From the NCBI RefSeq assembly GCF_003997495.1, contig NZ_RZRU01000019.1:1-64000 (forward strand): 64,000 nucleotides of DNA. Direction: 5' to 3'. Position numbers and translations under genes: made by a program. Shown piece by piece: positions 1-10,557 of this stretch (the first letter of the stretch is position 1; every line of letters starts with the position of its first letter). This DNA comes from Mesorhizobium sp. M7A.F.Ca.US.008.03.1.1 (lineage in GTDB: Bacteria > Pseudomonadota > Alphaproteobacteria > Rhizobiales > Rhizobiaceae). The notes beneath the pieces were generated by a model, which saw only the letters and a list, made by a program, of their open reading frames with translations, was not told the DNA's origin and did no database searches.

Positions 1-42
1 GCTCTTTGACGTATCCAGGCCAATGCGAATAAGATTTTCCAC
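1..42 (-). CDS. IS110-family transposase, first 14 codons only (cut by window edge)
   Basis: Read on the minus strand from a GTG at 42, the frame stays open to base 1 and gives MENLIRIGLDTSKS. This matches the usual N-terminus of IS110-family recombinases (I-G-x-D-T-S-K-S), where the Asp is the first residue of the DEDD catalytic set. A GGGAGA ribosome-binding site lies six bases upstream of the GTG. An in-frame ATG at 165 would add 41 residues, but these look unlike the family, so the GTG start is preferred. The rest of the gene lies outside the window. The call rests on a short peptide and is a family-level inference. Confidence 0.6.
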   Translation of the reverse strand, partial: MENLIRIGLDTSKS

Positions 43-235
43 GGACGGTCTCCCTTGTTTGAGATCTGCAACGACCTCATTCTGGCACATCACGATGCCG
101 TCGGGGGCCGTCCACCCCAACACGTACTCTAAGTACGCTCCGCTCCGGTTCTCGGGATCAGCCATTTTCGGCTCGGCCTGACCTGAATCTCAGCACACCC
201 TTGCGGCGCTTGGACGATCGTCTTGCCATGCGCTG
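43..235 (-). other. Non-coding end of the IS110 element and flank; possible bridge-RNA region
   Basis: No convincing gene lies between the transposase start and the tolQ promoter. The stretch holds a perfect hairpin at 123-137 (CGTACT, loop CTA, AGTACG) and GC-rich segments around 105-120. IS110 elements lack long terminal inverted repeats, and some encode a structured bridge RNA in the non-coding end upstream of the recombinase. This stretch is in the right place for one. The element boundary cannot be seen. The RNA assignment is inference. Confidence 0.3.
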
Positions 236-467
236 GGCGTGGCAATGCGCCGCGCCTTATATACTAACCCATCCTTAACCATAACGGTTCATGAAGAGAT
301 TGGTGAAGATTGGCGTTATCCGAGCGCCTTCCTTTCACCAATATTTGCCCTGAAAAGGCCGAGAACGGCACAGTTTGGGGTTGTTCCGGTAGCTTCGTGC
401 GAACCGACCACAAGGGATGCCAGGGGCCAGCCGCCAGCTTCGCCCGGAAAATCTTAAGGACGTAACG
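236..467 (+). promoter_or_regulatory. tolQ upstream region
   Basis: No gene is supported here. An AT-richer patch around 256-290 contains TTATATACTA and TTAACCATAACGGTT, the latter a CtrA-like half-site, and is the likely promoter area of the tol operon. The acyl-CoA thioesterase gene ybgC, often upstream of tolQ, is not seen; the IS110 element sits in its expected place. No exact -35/-10 pair is claimed. Confidence 0.35.
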
Positions 468-1178
<711 letters not shown>

Positions 1179-1188
1179 GGAGTAGCAG

Positions 1189-1641
1189 ATGGGTATGTCC
1201 ATGGGCATGGGAGGACGCGGCGGGCGCGGCCACAGGCGGCGCGGCCGTCACCATGCACTGATGTCCGAGATCAACGTCACGCCGATGGTCGACGTGATGC
1301 TGGTGCTGCTGATCATCTTCATGGTCGCCGCACCAATGCTGACGGTCGGCGTGCCGATCGACCTGCCGGATACGCAGGCGAAGGCGATGAATGCCGACAC
1401 GCAGCCGATCACCGTCTCGATCAACGCCGCCGGCCAGATCTATCTGCAGGAAACCGAGATCCCGATCGAGGAGCTGGTAGCCAAGCTGCAGGCGATCTCG
1501 AAGACCGGCTATGAGGAGCGCATCTTCATCCGCGGCGACAAGTCGACCGACTATGGCACGGCGATGAAGGTGATGGCCCGCATTTCGGCCGCTGGCTACA
1601 AGAACATCGGCCTGGTTTCACTGCAGGAACAGGATCAGTAG
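1189..1641 (+). CDS. tolR: Tol-Pal system protein TolR (ExbD/TolR family)
   Basis: This 150-aa protein has one transmembrane helix (about residues 30-50) and a periplasmic domain. The helix carries the conserved Asp35 in NVTPMVDVMLVLL, the residue thought to carry protons with TolQ. The N-terminus has an unusual Gly/Met/Arg-rich stretch of about 22 residues. A second ATG at 1261 would begin exactly at the conserved MSEINVTPM, but GGAG stands just before 1189, so the longer form is listed. It is translated from the tolQRAB message, seven bases before tolA. Confidence 0.93.
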   Translation: MGMSMGMGGRGGRGHRRRGRHHALMSEINVTPMVDVMLVLLIIFMVAAPMLTVGVPIDLPDTQAKAMNADTQPITVSINAAGQIYLQETEIPIEELVAKLQAISKTGYEERIFIRGDKSTDYGTAMKVMARISAAGYKNIGLVSLQEQDQ

Positions 1642-1648
1642 ACGTCCG

Positions 1649-2806
1649 ATGAAGACCGGCCTCACCACATCGGTGGTCTTGCATGCGGCGGCGCTGACCT
1701 TCGGCCTGTTCACGCTGACGGCGCCGGCAGCACTTCCGTCGTCCGACGTCGAGTCGGTCGCGGTCGACATCGTGCCGATGGAAGCCGTCGCGCAGACGTT
1801 GCAGGGCGACAAGAAGGCCGTGATGCATGAAAAGCCGGCGCCTGTGCCGACCCAGCGCCCGGACATCGTTCCGGATGCGCAGAAGGTTGGCGAGAACAGC
1901 GTGGACACCGACAAGCCGATAACGCCGGAAGCCAAGCCGAAGCCCGTCGACATGACCTCGGCTCCGCCGCCCGCGCCGACCCCGATCGAGAAGCCGAAGC
2001 CCGAGGACGTGCCGAAGCCGCAGGAGAAGCCCAAGCCCATTCCGGCAACGGAAGTGGCGCCGGCGCCGACGCCCAAGGAAGAGGTCAAGCCCGAGCCGGT
2101 CAAGCAGCCCGACCCCAAGCCGACACCGGCCAAGCCGGCGCCGACCCCGCCGCCGCAGGACAAGACCGCCGCCATCGATCCGACGCCCGAGGTCAAACCG
2201 GATGCCGTCGCCGAGGCCATAGCGCAGGAGCCGCCCGCCGAGGCGACGCAGCTGCCGGACTCCGCACCCGCGCCGGAAGCCCGGCCGAAGCCGCAGCCGG
2301 CGCAGGCCGAAAGCGCCAAGGCGCCGGAGCGCAAGGATGCCGACAAGCCGGTCAAGGAAGCGTCGTCGAAGCCGAAGTCCGACGACAAGCAATTCAACGC
2401 CGACGAGATTTCGGCCATGCTGGACAAGCAGAAGCCGTCCGGCGGCGGCGCCAAGCGCTCGACGCAGCAGGCGTCGCTCGGCGGCGACAAGGACCAGGGC
2501 CAGAAGCTCTCCAGGTCGGAGATGGGAGCTCTGGAAAGCCAGCTTGGCGGCTGCTGGACCCTTCCTGTCGGCCTTGAAGGTTCCGAGAATTTCGTCGTCG
2601 TCGTGCGGTTCAACCTGGATGCCTCCGGAAAGCTGGACGGGCGCCCGGCGGTCGAAACGTCAAGCGGAAACCGTCAGTTCGACGAAAGTGCGGTTCGTGC
2701 AGTGCAAAAATGCGATGTCACCGGCCTGCAGGTTCCCGCCGGCAAGCAGGACATCTGGGCCGACGTCCGCGTCACCTTCGATCCAAGGGAAATGCTCGGC
2801 CTCTAG
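1649..2806 (+). CDS. tolA: Tol-Pal system protein TolA
   Basis: This 385-aa protein has TolA architecture: a short N-terminal membrane anchor (about residues 5-30), a long Pro/Ala/Lys/Glu-rich periplasmic spacer (about 60-280) and a small C-terminal domain (about 285-385) with a Cys pair, like TolA/TonB C-terminal domains. TolA spans the periplasm and links the TolQR motor to Pal. The low-complexity spacer is poorly conserved in the family, so identity rests on architecture and on position between tolR and tolB. It begins seven bases after the tolR stop. Confidence 0.88.
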   Translation: MKTGLTTSVVLHAAALTFGLFTLTAPAALPSSDVESVAVDIVPMEAVAQTLQGDKKAVMHEKPAPVPTQRPDIVPDAQKVGENSVDTDKPITPEAKPKPVDMTSAPPPAPTPIEKPKPEDVPKPQEKPKPIPATEVAPAPTPKEEVKPEPVKQPDPKPTPAKPAPTPPPQDKTAAIDPTPEVKPDAVAEAIAQEPPAEATQLPDSAPAPEARPKPQPAQAESAKAPERKDADKPVKEASSKPKSDDKQFNADEISAMLDKQKPSGGGAKRSTQQASLGGDKDQGQKLSRSEMGALESQLGGCWTLPVGLEGSENFVVVVRFNLDASGKLDGRPAVETSSGNRQFDESAVRAVQKCDVTGLQVPAGKQDIWADVRVTFDPREMLGL

Positions 2807-2845
2807 GCCCGCGCATCCGAAAATCAGTACGAGAAGCGAGAAGAC

Positions 2846-4156
2846 ATGAAATCAATCCTCAAGCCGCTCCTGATGATCGCAGCAATGGCGATGGGCATGA
2901 CCGCGGCCGGCACGCTGCCGGCGCTGGCGCTGGTCGAGCTCAACGTCAACAAGGGCAATGTCGAGCCGCTGCCGATCGCCATCACGGATTTCCAGGGCGG
3001 CGACGCGCTTGGGGCGCAGATTTCGCAGATCGTCACCGCCGATTTGAAGCGCTCGGGCCTGTTTGCGCCAATCGACAAGAGCGCCTTTATCGAGAAGATC
3101 ACCAACCCCGATGCAGCGCCGCGCTTCGACGACTGGAAGGTGATCAACGCGCAGGCGCTGGTCACCGGCAGCGTCAGCAAGGAAGCCGACGGCCGCATCC
3201 GCGCCCAGTACCGGTTGTGGGATACCTTTGCCGGCCAGCAGATGGCTGGCGAGCAGTTCTTCGCCAACGACGCCAATCAGCGGCGTGTCGCCCATATCAT
3301 CGCCGACGCGATCTATGAGCGGCTGACCGGCGAGAAGGGCTATTTCGACACCCGGGTCGTCTTCATTGACGAATCCGGCGCCAAGAATGCGCGCAAGAAG
3401 CGCCTCGCGATCATGGACCAGGACGGCGCCAATGTGCGCTATCTCTCGGACGGCAGGTCGATCGTGCTGACGCCGCGTTTCTCGCCGAACCGGCAGGAAA
3501 TCACCTATATGTCGTATGAAAGCGGCCAGCCGCGGGTCTATCTGCTGCAGATCGAGACCGGCCAGCGCGAACTGGTCGGCAATTTCCCCGGCATGACCTT
3601 TGCGCCGCGCTTTTCGCCCGACGGCCAGAAGGTGATCATGAGCCTGCTGCGCGACGACGGCAATTCCAACATCTTCGCCATGGATTTGCGCAGCCGTTCG
3701 ACGACGCGGCTGACCAATTCGACCGCCATCGACACCTCGCCGTCCTATTCGCCCGACGGCAGCAAGGTGGTGTTCACCTCCGACCGTGGCGGCCGCGCAC
3801 AGATCTACGTGATGGGCGCCGACGGCTCGGGCCAGACCCGCATCTCCTTCGGCGACGGCGTCTATTCTACACCGGTCTGGTCGCCGCGCGGCGACCTCAT
3901 CGCCTTCACCAAGCAGACCGGCGGCGAATTCCAGATCGGCGTCATGAAGACCGATGGTTCGGGCGAGCGCATCCTGTCTTCCGGCTTCCAGCAGGAGGGG
4001 CCGACTTGGGCGCCGAATGGCCGCGTGCTGATGTTCTTCCGCGATTCCGCCGGCGGCCCCAAACTGGTTTCGGTCGATCTTACCGGCCGCAACGAACAGC
4101 CAATTCCGACGGCGAACTTCGCTTCGGACCCCGCCTGGTCGCCGCTGCTCGAATAG
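2846..4156 (+). CDS. tolB: Tol-Pal system periplasmic protein TolB
   Basis: This 436-aa protein has a signal peptide (about residues 1-28, ending in LPALA), an N-terminal alpha/beta domain, and a C-terminal beta-propeller with repeated SPDG or SPNR motifs, as in RFSPDGQKV, SYSPDGSKV and SPRGDLI. TolB is periplasmic and binds Pal and TolA. Length and repeat pattern match the family. It is the last gene of tolQRAB; a strong hairpin terminator follows at 4182. Confidence 0.95.
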   Translation: MKSILKPLLMIAAMAMGMTAAGTLPALALVELNVNKGNVEPLPIAITDFQGGDALGAQISQIVTADLKRSGLFAPIDKSAFIEKITNPDAAPRFDDWKVINAQALVTGSVSKEADGRIRAQYRLWDTFAGQQMAGEQFFANDANQRRVAHIIADAIYERLTGEKGYFDTRVVFIDESGAKNARKKRLAIMDQDGANVRYLSDGRSIVLTPRFSPNRQEITYMSYESGQPRVYLLQIETGQRELVGNFPGMTFAPRFSPDGQKVIMSLLRDDGNSNIFAMDLRSRSTTRLTNSTAIDTSPSYSPDGSKVVFTSDRGGRAQIYVMGADGSGQTRISFGDGVYSTPVWSPRGDLIAFTKQTGGEFQIGVMKTDGSGERILSSGFQQEGPTWAPNGRVLMFFRDSAGGPKLVSVDLTGRNEQPIPTANFASDPAWSPLLE

Positions 4157-4181
4157 GTTCGGCTGAATTGCCACACATGCT

Positions 4182-4210
4182 GAAAAGGGGCCGTTTCGGC
4201 CCCTTTTCCA
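4182..4210 (+). terminator. Rho-independent terminator after tolB
   Basis: An 11-bp perfect stem, GAAAAGGGGCC (4182-4192) with GGCCCCTTTTC (4198-4208) around a GTTTC loop, contains its own T-run. It separates tolQRAB from pal, so pal probably has its own promoter as well. Confidence 0.8.
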
Positions 4211-4403
4211 TGCCTTGGTCGCGTTTTGGCCGTATTTCCGCCTAGGGTCCGCGTGAAATGTGGCCTCACGCCAACGGCTGCGGACGGGCAGCCTAAACCA
4301 ATTTTTAACCGTGTTTCTTGAATGCCGGTTAACCCAAACGTGGTTACTGGGTGATCAACGAAATCACTCAATTAGATCACTCGAAATACGAAGGAGAGGC
4401 GGC

Positions 4404-4910
4404 ATGGGCCGTATCGCAGCACTTACCAGAAACCCGGTCATGATCGCCTTGGTGGCGATGCTCGCCATCGCCGGTTGCGCCTCGAAGAAGACGCCGAATA
4501 ACGCGGCCGATCTTGGCCTTAACGGCGCCGGCGCGGCAACGCCCGGCTCGGCGCAGGACTTCACCGTCAACATCGGTGACCGCATCTTCTTCGATACGGA
4601 CTCGACCTCGATCCGTGCCGACGCGCAGACGACGCTGGCTCGTCAGGCACAGTGGCTGAACCAGTACAAGCAGTATGCCATCGTCGTCGAAGGCCATGCC
4701 GACGAACGCGGCACACGTGAATACAATCTGGCGCTCGGCGCCCGCCGCGCCGCCGCTACCCGTGACTTCCTTGTCGCCAAGGGCGTCTCGGCCAGCCGTC
4801 TCAAGACCATTTCCTACGGCAAGGAACGTCCGGTCGCGGTTTGCGACGACATCTCCTGCTGGTCGCAGAATCGCCGCGCGGTCACCACGCTTAGCGGTGC
4901 TGGCTCCTGA
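4404..4910 (+). CDS. pal: Peptidoglycan-associated lipoprotein Pal
   Basis: This 168-aa lipoprotein begins at the ATG at 4404, preceded by GGAGAGG. Its signal peptide ends in the lipobox LAIAGC (Cys at about 25), so the mature protein is anchored in the outer membrane. The OmpA-like peptidoglycan-binding domain covers about residues 55-165, with the conserved EGHADERGTREYN motif. Pal connects the outer membrane to the cell wall and is the partner of TolB and TolA. It lies 247 bp after tolB behind a terminator, and the upstream gap has TTAACC/GGTTAA pairs near 4306 and 4328 that may be regulatory. Confidence 0.95.
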   Translation: MGRIAALTRNPVMIALVAMLAIAGCASKKTPNNAADLGLNGAGAATPGSAQDFTVNIGDRIFFDTDSTSIRADAQTTLARQAQWLNQYKQYAIVVEGHADERGTREYNLALGARRAAATRDFLVAKGVSASRLKTISYGKERPVAVCDDISCWSQNRRAVTTLSGAGS

Positions 4911-4983
4911 GGCATCATGCAGCCGACCGGCGCGTCAAAGAACGTGCGGCCGTCTAGCGATAAAAATGCAACATACCTGTGCG

Positions 4984-5010
4984 AAAGGCGGCCCTGGGGC
5001 CGCCTTTTTC
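4984..5010 (+). terminator. Rho-independent terminator after pal
   Basis: A stem of AAAGGCGGCCC (4984-4994) and GGGCCGCCTTT (4997-5007), joined by two loop bases and followed by T residues, lies about 75 bp after the pal stop. Confidence 0.82.
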
Positions 5011-5135
5011 ATATCCGGATGCTCGAAACAAAATTTGGCCGAAGTCTCGGCTCCTGCTATGAGCCGAGGGCGCTTGGCTGGTCCCATGCTGATTGGAAGG
5101 CGCGAACAAGCTAACGAAATCACTGCGAGAGGCAC

Positions 5136-6230
5136 ATGCATTTGAGATCGGTTCTGAGCGGCACGCTTGCGCTGCTGCTCCTATCAGGCGTCACCGCCCT
5201 GGCTAGCGGCACCGGGCAATCAACCGACAGCGGCTTCACCTTCCATCTTCCCAGTATCGAATTGCCCAGCTTCTTTGGTCAAAAGAAGAAACCGGACCAG
5301 GTGCAGCTGGTGCAGTCCGATCCTGCCGCTGTCACCAGCCTGGAAGAGCAGCTGCGGCAGATGAACGGCAAGATCGAGGAACTCAATTTCCAGGTCCTGC
5401 AGATGCAGGAGCAGATCCGCAAGCAGCAGGAAGACAATGAATTCCGCTTCCAGCAACTTGAAGGCGGCGGCACGCAAGGCGGACAGCCGCCGGCACAGAA
5501 GAAGTCGGACGCCGCCACCGGCGCCGACACCGACGTGGCGGCGGCCCCGGCAATACGGGCGCCGGCCGATGCCGGCGCCGCGCCCGGCAACAATCAATCG
5601 GCAGGCGGCAAGACGGTCGAGGACGTCATCGTCGAATCTCCCGATGGCGACCCCGGCAAGGTTATTCCCGGTACGGGAGCGCCGGAAAAGAATTTCGGCA
5701 CCATCACGGTCGACAAGAACGGCAACGTCATCGATGCCGGCGGCAACACGCAGTCGACCGCGCCGGCGCAGGACACCGCGCCAGTCGCCGGGGCGGCGCC
5801 CAAGGCCGGCAAATCCGATACGGTGGTCGCGGCGTTGCCCGCCACCAACGACCCGGAGGAGCTCTACCGCAACTCCTACCAGTTCATCCTCTCGGGCGAC
5901 TACGGCACCGCCGAGCAGGGTTTTCGCGACCACATCGCCCGCTTCCCCAAGGATGCGAAGGCAGCGGACGCGCATTACTGGCTGGGCGAGTCATTGCTCG
6001 GCCAGCAGAAATACCGCGATGCGGCCGAGACGTTCCTTGCCGCCAGCAAGGACTACCCGAAGGCCAAGAAAGCTCCCGACATGTTGCTGAAGCTCGGCGT
6101 GTCGCTGGTTGGCCTCAAGCAGCATGACGTTGCCTGCGCCACCTTCAGCGAGGTCGGCAAGCGCTACCCTGATATTTCCAGCGCGCTCAAGGAACGCGTC
6201 AAGCAGGAGAAGGCTCTGGCTGCCTGCTGA
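5136..6230 (+). CDS. cpoB: Cell division coordinator CpoB (YbgF), Tol-Pal associated
   Basis: This 364-aa exported protein has a signal peptide (about residues 1-24), a predicted coiled coil (about 65-110, Glu/Gln/Leu-rich with LEEQLRQMNGKIEEL), a variable Ala/Gly/Pro-rich linker, and a C-terminal TPR domain (about 240-364). The TPR part contains YRNSYQFILSGDYGTAE and AHYWLGESLLGQQKY. This is the CpoB/YbgF plan, which ties peptidoglycan synthesis to Tol-driven outer-membrane constriction. The linker is longer than in enteric homologs. Position after pal supports the call. Confidence 0.92.
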   Translation: MHLRSVLSGTLALLLLSGVTALASGTGQSTDSGFTFHLPSIELPSFFGQKKKPDQVQLVQSDPAAVTSLEEQLRQMNGKIEELNFQVLQMQEQIRKQQEDNEFRFQQLEGGGTQGGQPPAQKKSDAATGADTDVAAAPAIRAPADAGAAPGNNQSAGGKTVEDVIVESPDGDPGKVIPGTGAPEKNFGTITVDKNGNVIDAGGNTQSTAPAQDTAPVAGAAPKAGKSDTVVAALPATNDPEELYRNSYQFILSGDYGTAEQGFRDHIARFPKDAKAADAHYWLGESLLGQQKYRDAAETFLAASKDYPKAKKAPDMLLKLGVSLVGLKQHDVACATFSEVGKRYPDISSALKERVKQEKALAAC

Positions 6231-6241
6231 TCCTTGTCATA

Positions 6242-6283
6242 CATGTCGTTGTCCTGAAACCGGGATCACTTTTGGGCGACATG
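6242..6283. repeat. Short inverted-repeat element abutting tilS
   Basis: CATGTCG (6242-6248) is repeated inverted as CGACATG (6277-6283) around about 28 bases, ending four bases before the tilS ATG. The composition resembles the short dispersed palindromes common in rhizobial intergenic DNA. Whether it is repeated elsewhere in this genome cannot be seen from one window. Confidence 0.45.
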
Positions 6284-6287
6284 CATT

Positions 6288-7658
6288 ATGCTCGACACCG
6301 AGCTGGACCTTTCGACTAACCTTTTTTCGCATATCGATTTTGCCAGCGGCGCTGTTGCGGCCGTGTCTGGCGGCAGCGACTCGACCGCCCTGCTCCTTCT
6401 TCTCAAACATCATCTCGACCGTACTGCGCCGGCAACCAGGCTGCTGGCGGTGACGATCGACCACGGTTTGCGGTCCGGTTCGGCTGCGGAAGCGCAAACA
6501 GTGGCGAAGCTGTGCGCCACACTCGGAATCTCACACCGGATCCTGACATGGTCGGGCCCCAAGCCATCGACCGGCCTGCCCGCCGCCGCTCGCGAGGCGC
6601 GCTACCGGCTGCTGGCCGAGGCGGCACAAACCGAAGGCATCGGCATGATCCTCACCGGCCATACCGCCGACGACCAGGCGGAGACGGTGCTGATGCGGCA
6701 CGCGCGGGACGAGGGCCAGGGCCATGCCGAAATGGCAGGCCGAGGACTTGCCGGCATGGCACCGGCCACCCTCTATGACTGGCGCGAGTGGATCGTGCGG
6801 CCGCTTCTCGGGTTGCGGCGCGCGGCGCTGCGCGACGTCCTGCGCCGTCAAAATGTCGGCTGGGCCGATGATCCGACCAATATCGACGCGGCCTTCGAGC
6901 GACCGCGTGTGCGGGCCGCACTTGCCGGCGAGAGTGTCGAGCATGTGGAGGGCATGTTGATGCTCGCGGGCCAGGCCGCCCTCGAGCGCAGGCAGCTTGG
7001 CGCCAGCGCAGCCGATTTGATCGATCGCTTCGCCAGCCAGCCAGCCATCGGCCTCATCCGCCTCGACCCGTGCTTGCTCTCCCCCGGTGACGAGCGAGCG
7101 GCTGTCTATGCGTTGCGCATCCTGCTGGCCACGACCGGCGGGATTGCCTTCCTGCCGGATCAGGCCCGCAGCGAGGCGCTGTTCGGTCGGCTGAGGGCTG
7201 GATTTCTTTGCGCCACATTGTCGCGGACGGTCGTGGATTCCCGGCGCTCCGGCATCTTCCTGCGCCGCGAGGCGCGCGGCCTGCCCGCCGCCGCTGCCGC
7301 CGGCAGCATTCTGTGGGATGGCCGCCGGCGCATCACATTGAACGACAGCAGCAGCGCATTGTTGATTGCCTCGTTAGGCACGGCAGCGGCGAAGCGGCTG
7401 GCGACGGGTGAAGGAAAAGCCCCGCCGAGCCTGATGCGCGCGGCGCTCGCGGCCGAACCGGCGTTGTGGCAGGCCGGTGAATGCCTTGGTTTGCCTGGAT
7501 ATGGACTGAAGTCTGCGATGGTGGAAGTGCGGCCGGTCGTTACCCCCTTCGGCCGCTTCCTGCCATCCTTCGACCTGGCGCTGGCGCGGGCGGTCGCCGG
7601 GCTGATTGGCGCGGCCCCGGTTCCGCCCTTGCCTTTCAGCGGCCACAGTGCCGGCTGA
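6288..7658 (+). CDS. tilS: tRNA(Ile)-lysidine synthetase TilS
   Basis: This 456-aa protein contains the PP-loop ATP pyrophosphatase motif SGGSDS at residues 27-32, followed by TIDHGLR and LTGHTADDQAETVLMR, the signature of TilS. The enzyme attaches lysine to C34 of the CAU anticodon of tRNA-Ile2, so that it reads AUA and takes isoleucine. The C-terminal half is variable, as usual. No clear ribosome site is seen because the palindrome at 6242-6283 lies directly upstream; alternative starts cannot be excluded. It lies between cpoB and ftsH, a common alphaproteobacterial order. Confidence 0.93.
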   Translation: MLDTELDLSTNLFSHIDFASGAVAAVSGGSDSTALLLLLKHHLDRTAPATRLLAVTIDHGLRSGSAAEAQTVAKLCATLGISHRILTWSGPKPSTGLPAAAREARYRLLAEAAQTEGIGMILTGHTADDQAETVLMRHARDEGQGHAEMAGRGLAGMAPATLYDWREWIVRPLLGLRRAALRDVLRRQNVGWADDPTNIDAAFERPRVRAALAGESVEHVEGMLMLAGQAALERRQLGASAADLIDRFASQPAIGLIRLDPCLLSPGDERAAVYALRILLATTGGIAFLPDQARSEALFGRLRAGFLCATLSRTVVDSRRSGIFLRREARGLPAAAAAGSILWDGRRRITLNDSSSALLIASLGTAAAKRLATGEGKAPPSLMRAALAAEPALWQAGECLGLPGYGLKSAMVEVRPVVTPFGRFLPSFDLALARAVAGLIGAAPVPPLPFSGHSAG

Positions 7659-7783
7659 TGGTTGCGCGAAAGCTTAACCCAGACGTGCTGTTCTGCTTGG
7701 CAAGGGGGGACGCTCTCCCTATGTTAGGCCCAAGTTTCCTCTCATGACGCGTGTCCGCCCCGCGGATGCCAACGGGACAATTG

Positions 7784-9712
<1,929 letters not shown>

Positions 9713-9732
9713 GGCGGACGTGCGTAAGAGCA

Positions 9733-9799
9733 TCATCCTCGGGTTTGACCCACTGCTTTGCACTCCGCTTAACCGCAAAGCAGTGGAATAAGCAGGATG
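9733..9799. repeat. Imperfect palindromic element downstream of ftsH
   Basis: A perfect 12-bp inverted repeat, CCACTGCTTTGC (9750-9761) with GCAAAGCAGTGG (9775-9786), sits inside a weaker outer pair, TCATCCT near 9733 and AGGATGA near 9793. There is no T-run on either side, so it is not a typical terminator. It lies between the convergent ends of ftsH and the gene at 9855. It may be a dispersed rhizobial repeat. Confidence 0.5.
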
Positions 9800-9854
9800 A
9801 CGGCTTACCGTCTGCGGGCAAATGGCGAATAGCCATATCCGCCGTGTTCGACTT

Positions 9855-10313
9855 TTATGACTCAGCTTTCAGCCGCGCATTGCAGAGGCTGTAATAGCCG
9901 CCGCCCTTCTGAATCCAGCGAAGGCCGTTCAGCGTACCTGCGTCCTTGTTGCCGTGGTAACCCTGCAGGCAGGTCTTCATCCGCGCCTTCGCGGGTTTTT
10001 CGGTCTTGAACTCCGCGGCGAGGGTGGTCGGGAATGTCACGCCTGCCGGCGCTAACGTGGGGGCGACCGCCGCGCTGATTTGCTTTACCTGCTGCGTCTC
10101 GTTTTTGATCGTATCCGCGCTGACACTGTCCGCAGCGGGCGTCGTGCATTTCTCCTTGCGGAAAGCGGCCCAGTCCATGCCGTTCAGAGTGCCGCCTTCC
10201 TTGGCTGTTCGATAGTTCTCTCCGCATTCCTTCATCGTCAGTGCGCTCGCAGGGGTGACGCCCCACGCGGCCAATGCCGTCACAGCCAATATCGCCAAGT
10301 TCAAACTGGACAT
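9855..10313 (-). CDS. Exported Cys-flanked-repeat protein (short paralog), unknown function
   Basis: This 152-aa protein has a signal peptide ending near residue 24 (TPASA). After it comes one copy of a 28-30-residue unit of the form C-x3-Y-x2-A-K-x-G-T-L-x-G-x-x-W-x-x-F-R-K-x-x-C. The C-terminal domain (about residues 90-150) starts GVTFPTTLA, holds a degenerate Cys-bounded copy and ends WIQKGGGYYSLCNARLK. The same C-terminal domain is in the next gene at 10558, with which it is tandem and co-oriented. Even Cys spacing suggests disulfide-closed units in the periplasm. No function is assigned. Confidence 0.8.
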   Translation of the reverse strand: MSSLNLAILAVTALAAWGVTPASALTMKECGENYRTAKEGGTLNGMDWAAFRKEKCTTPAADSVSADTIKNETQQVKQISAAVAPTLAPAGVTFPTTLAAEFKTEKPAKARMKTCLQGYHGNKDAGTLNGLRWIQKGGGYYSLCNARLKAES

Positions 10314-10498
10314 AACACCCTCCTGGTTGATAACGAGTTCAATGCCTTTTTGTATACTGTTTGTTCCTCATATGTTCAACCGGAATCTTAGCGAGTTACT
10401 TATAAAGCCTGGCGGCAGGAAGTGTGGGCGGGTTTATGATGTCGGTCGCCTCGCCAGATGCAGATGCGAAAAGGGGAGGGGGACGTCTTCGCGGGCAA

Positions 10499-10534
10499 CA
10501 AAAAGGCCCGCGCACCTCACGATGCACGGGCCTT
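10499..10534 (-). terminator. Rho-independent terminator of the 10558-11412 gene
   Basis: Read on the minus strand, AAGGCCCGTGCA (10534-10523) pairs with TGCGCGGGCCTT (10514-10503), apart from one mismatch, across an eight-base loop, and a T-run follows. It lies 24 bp past the end of the gene and separates the two paralogs. Confidence 0.82.
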
Positions 10535-10557
10535 CCTCACTTCTAAAAAGTAGGCGC

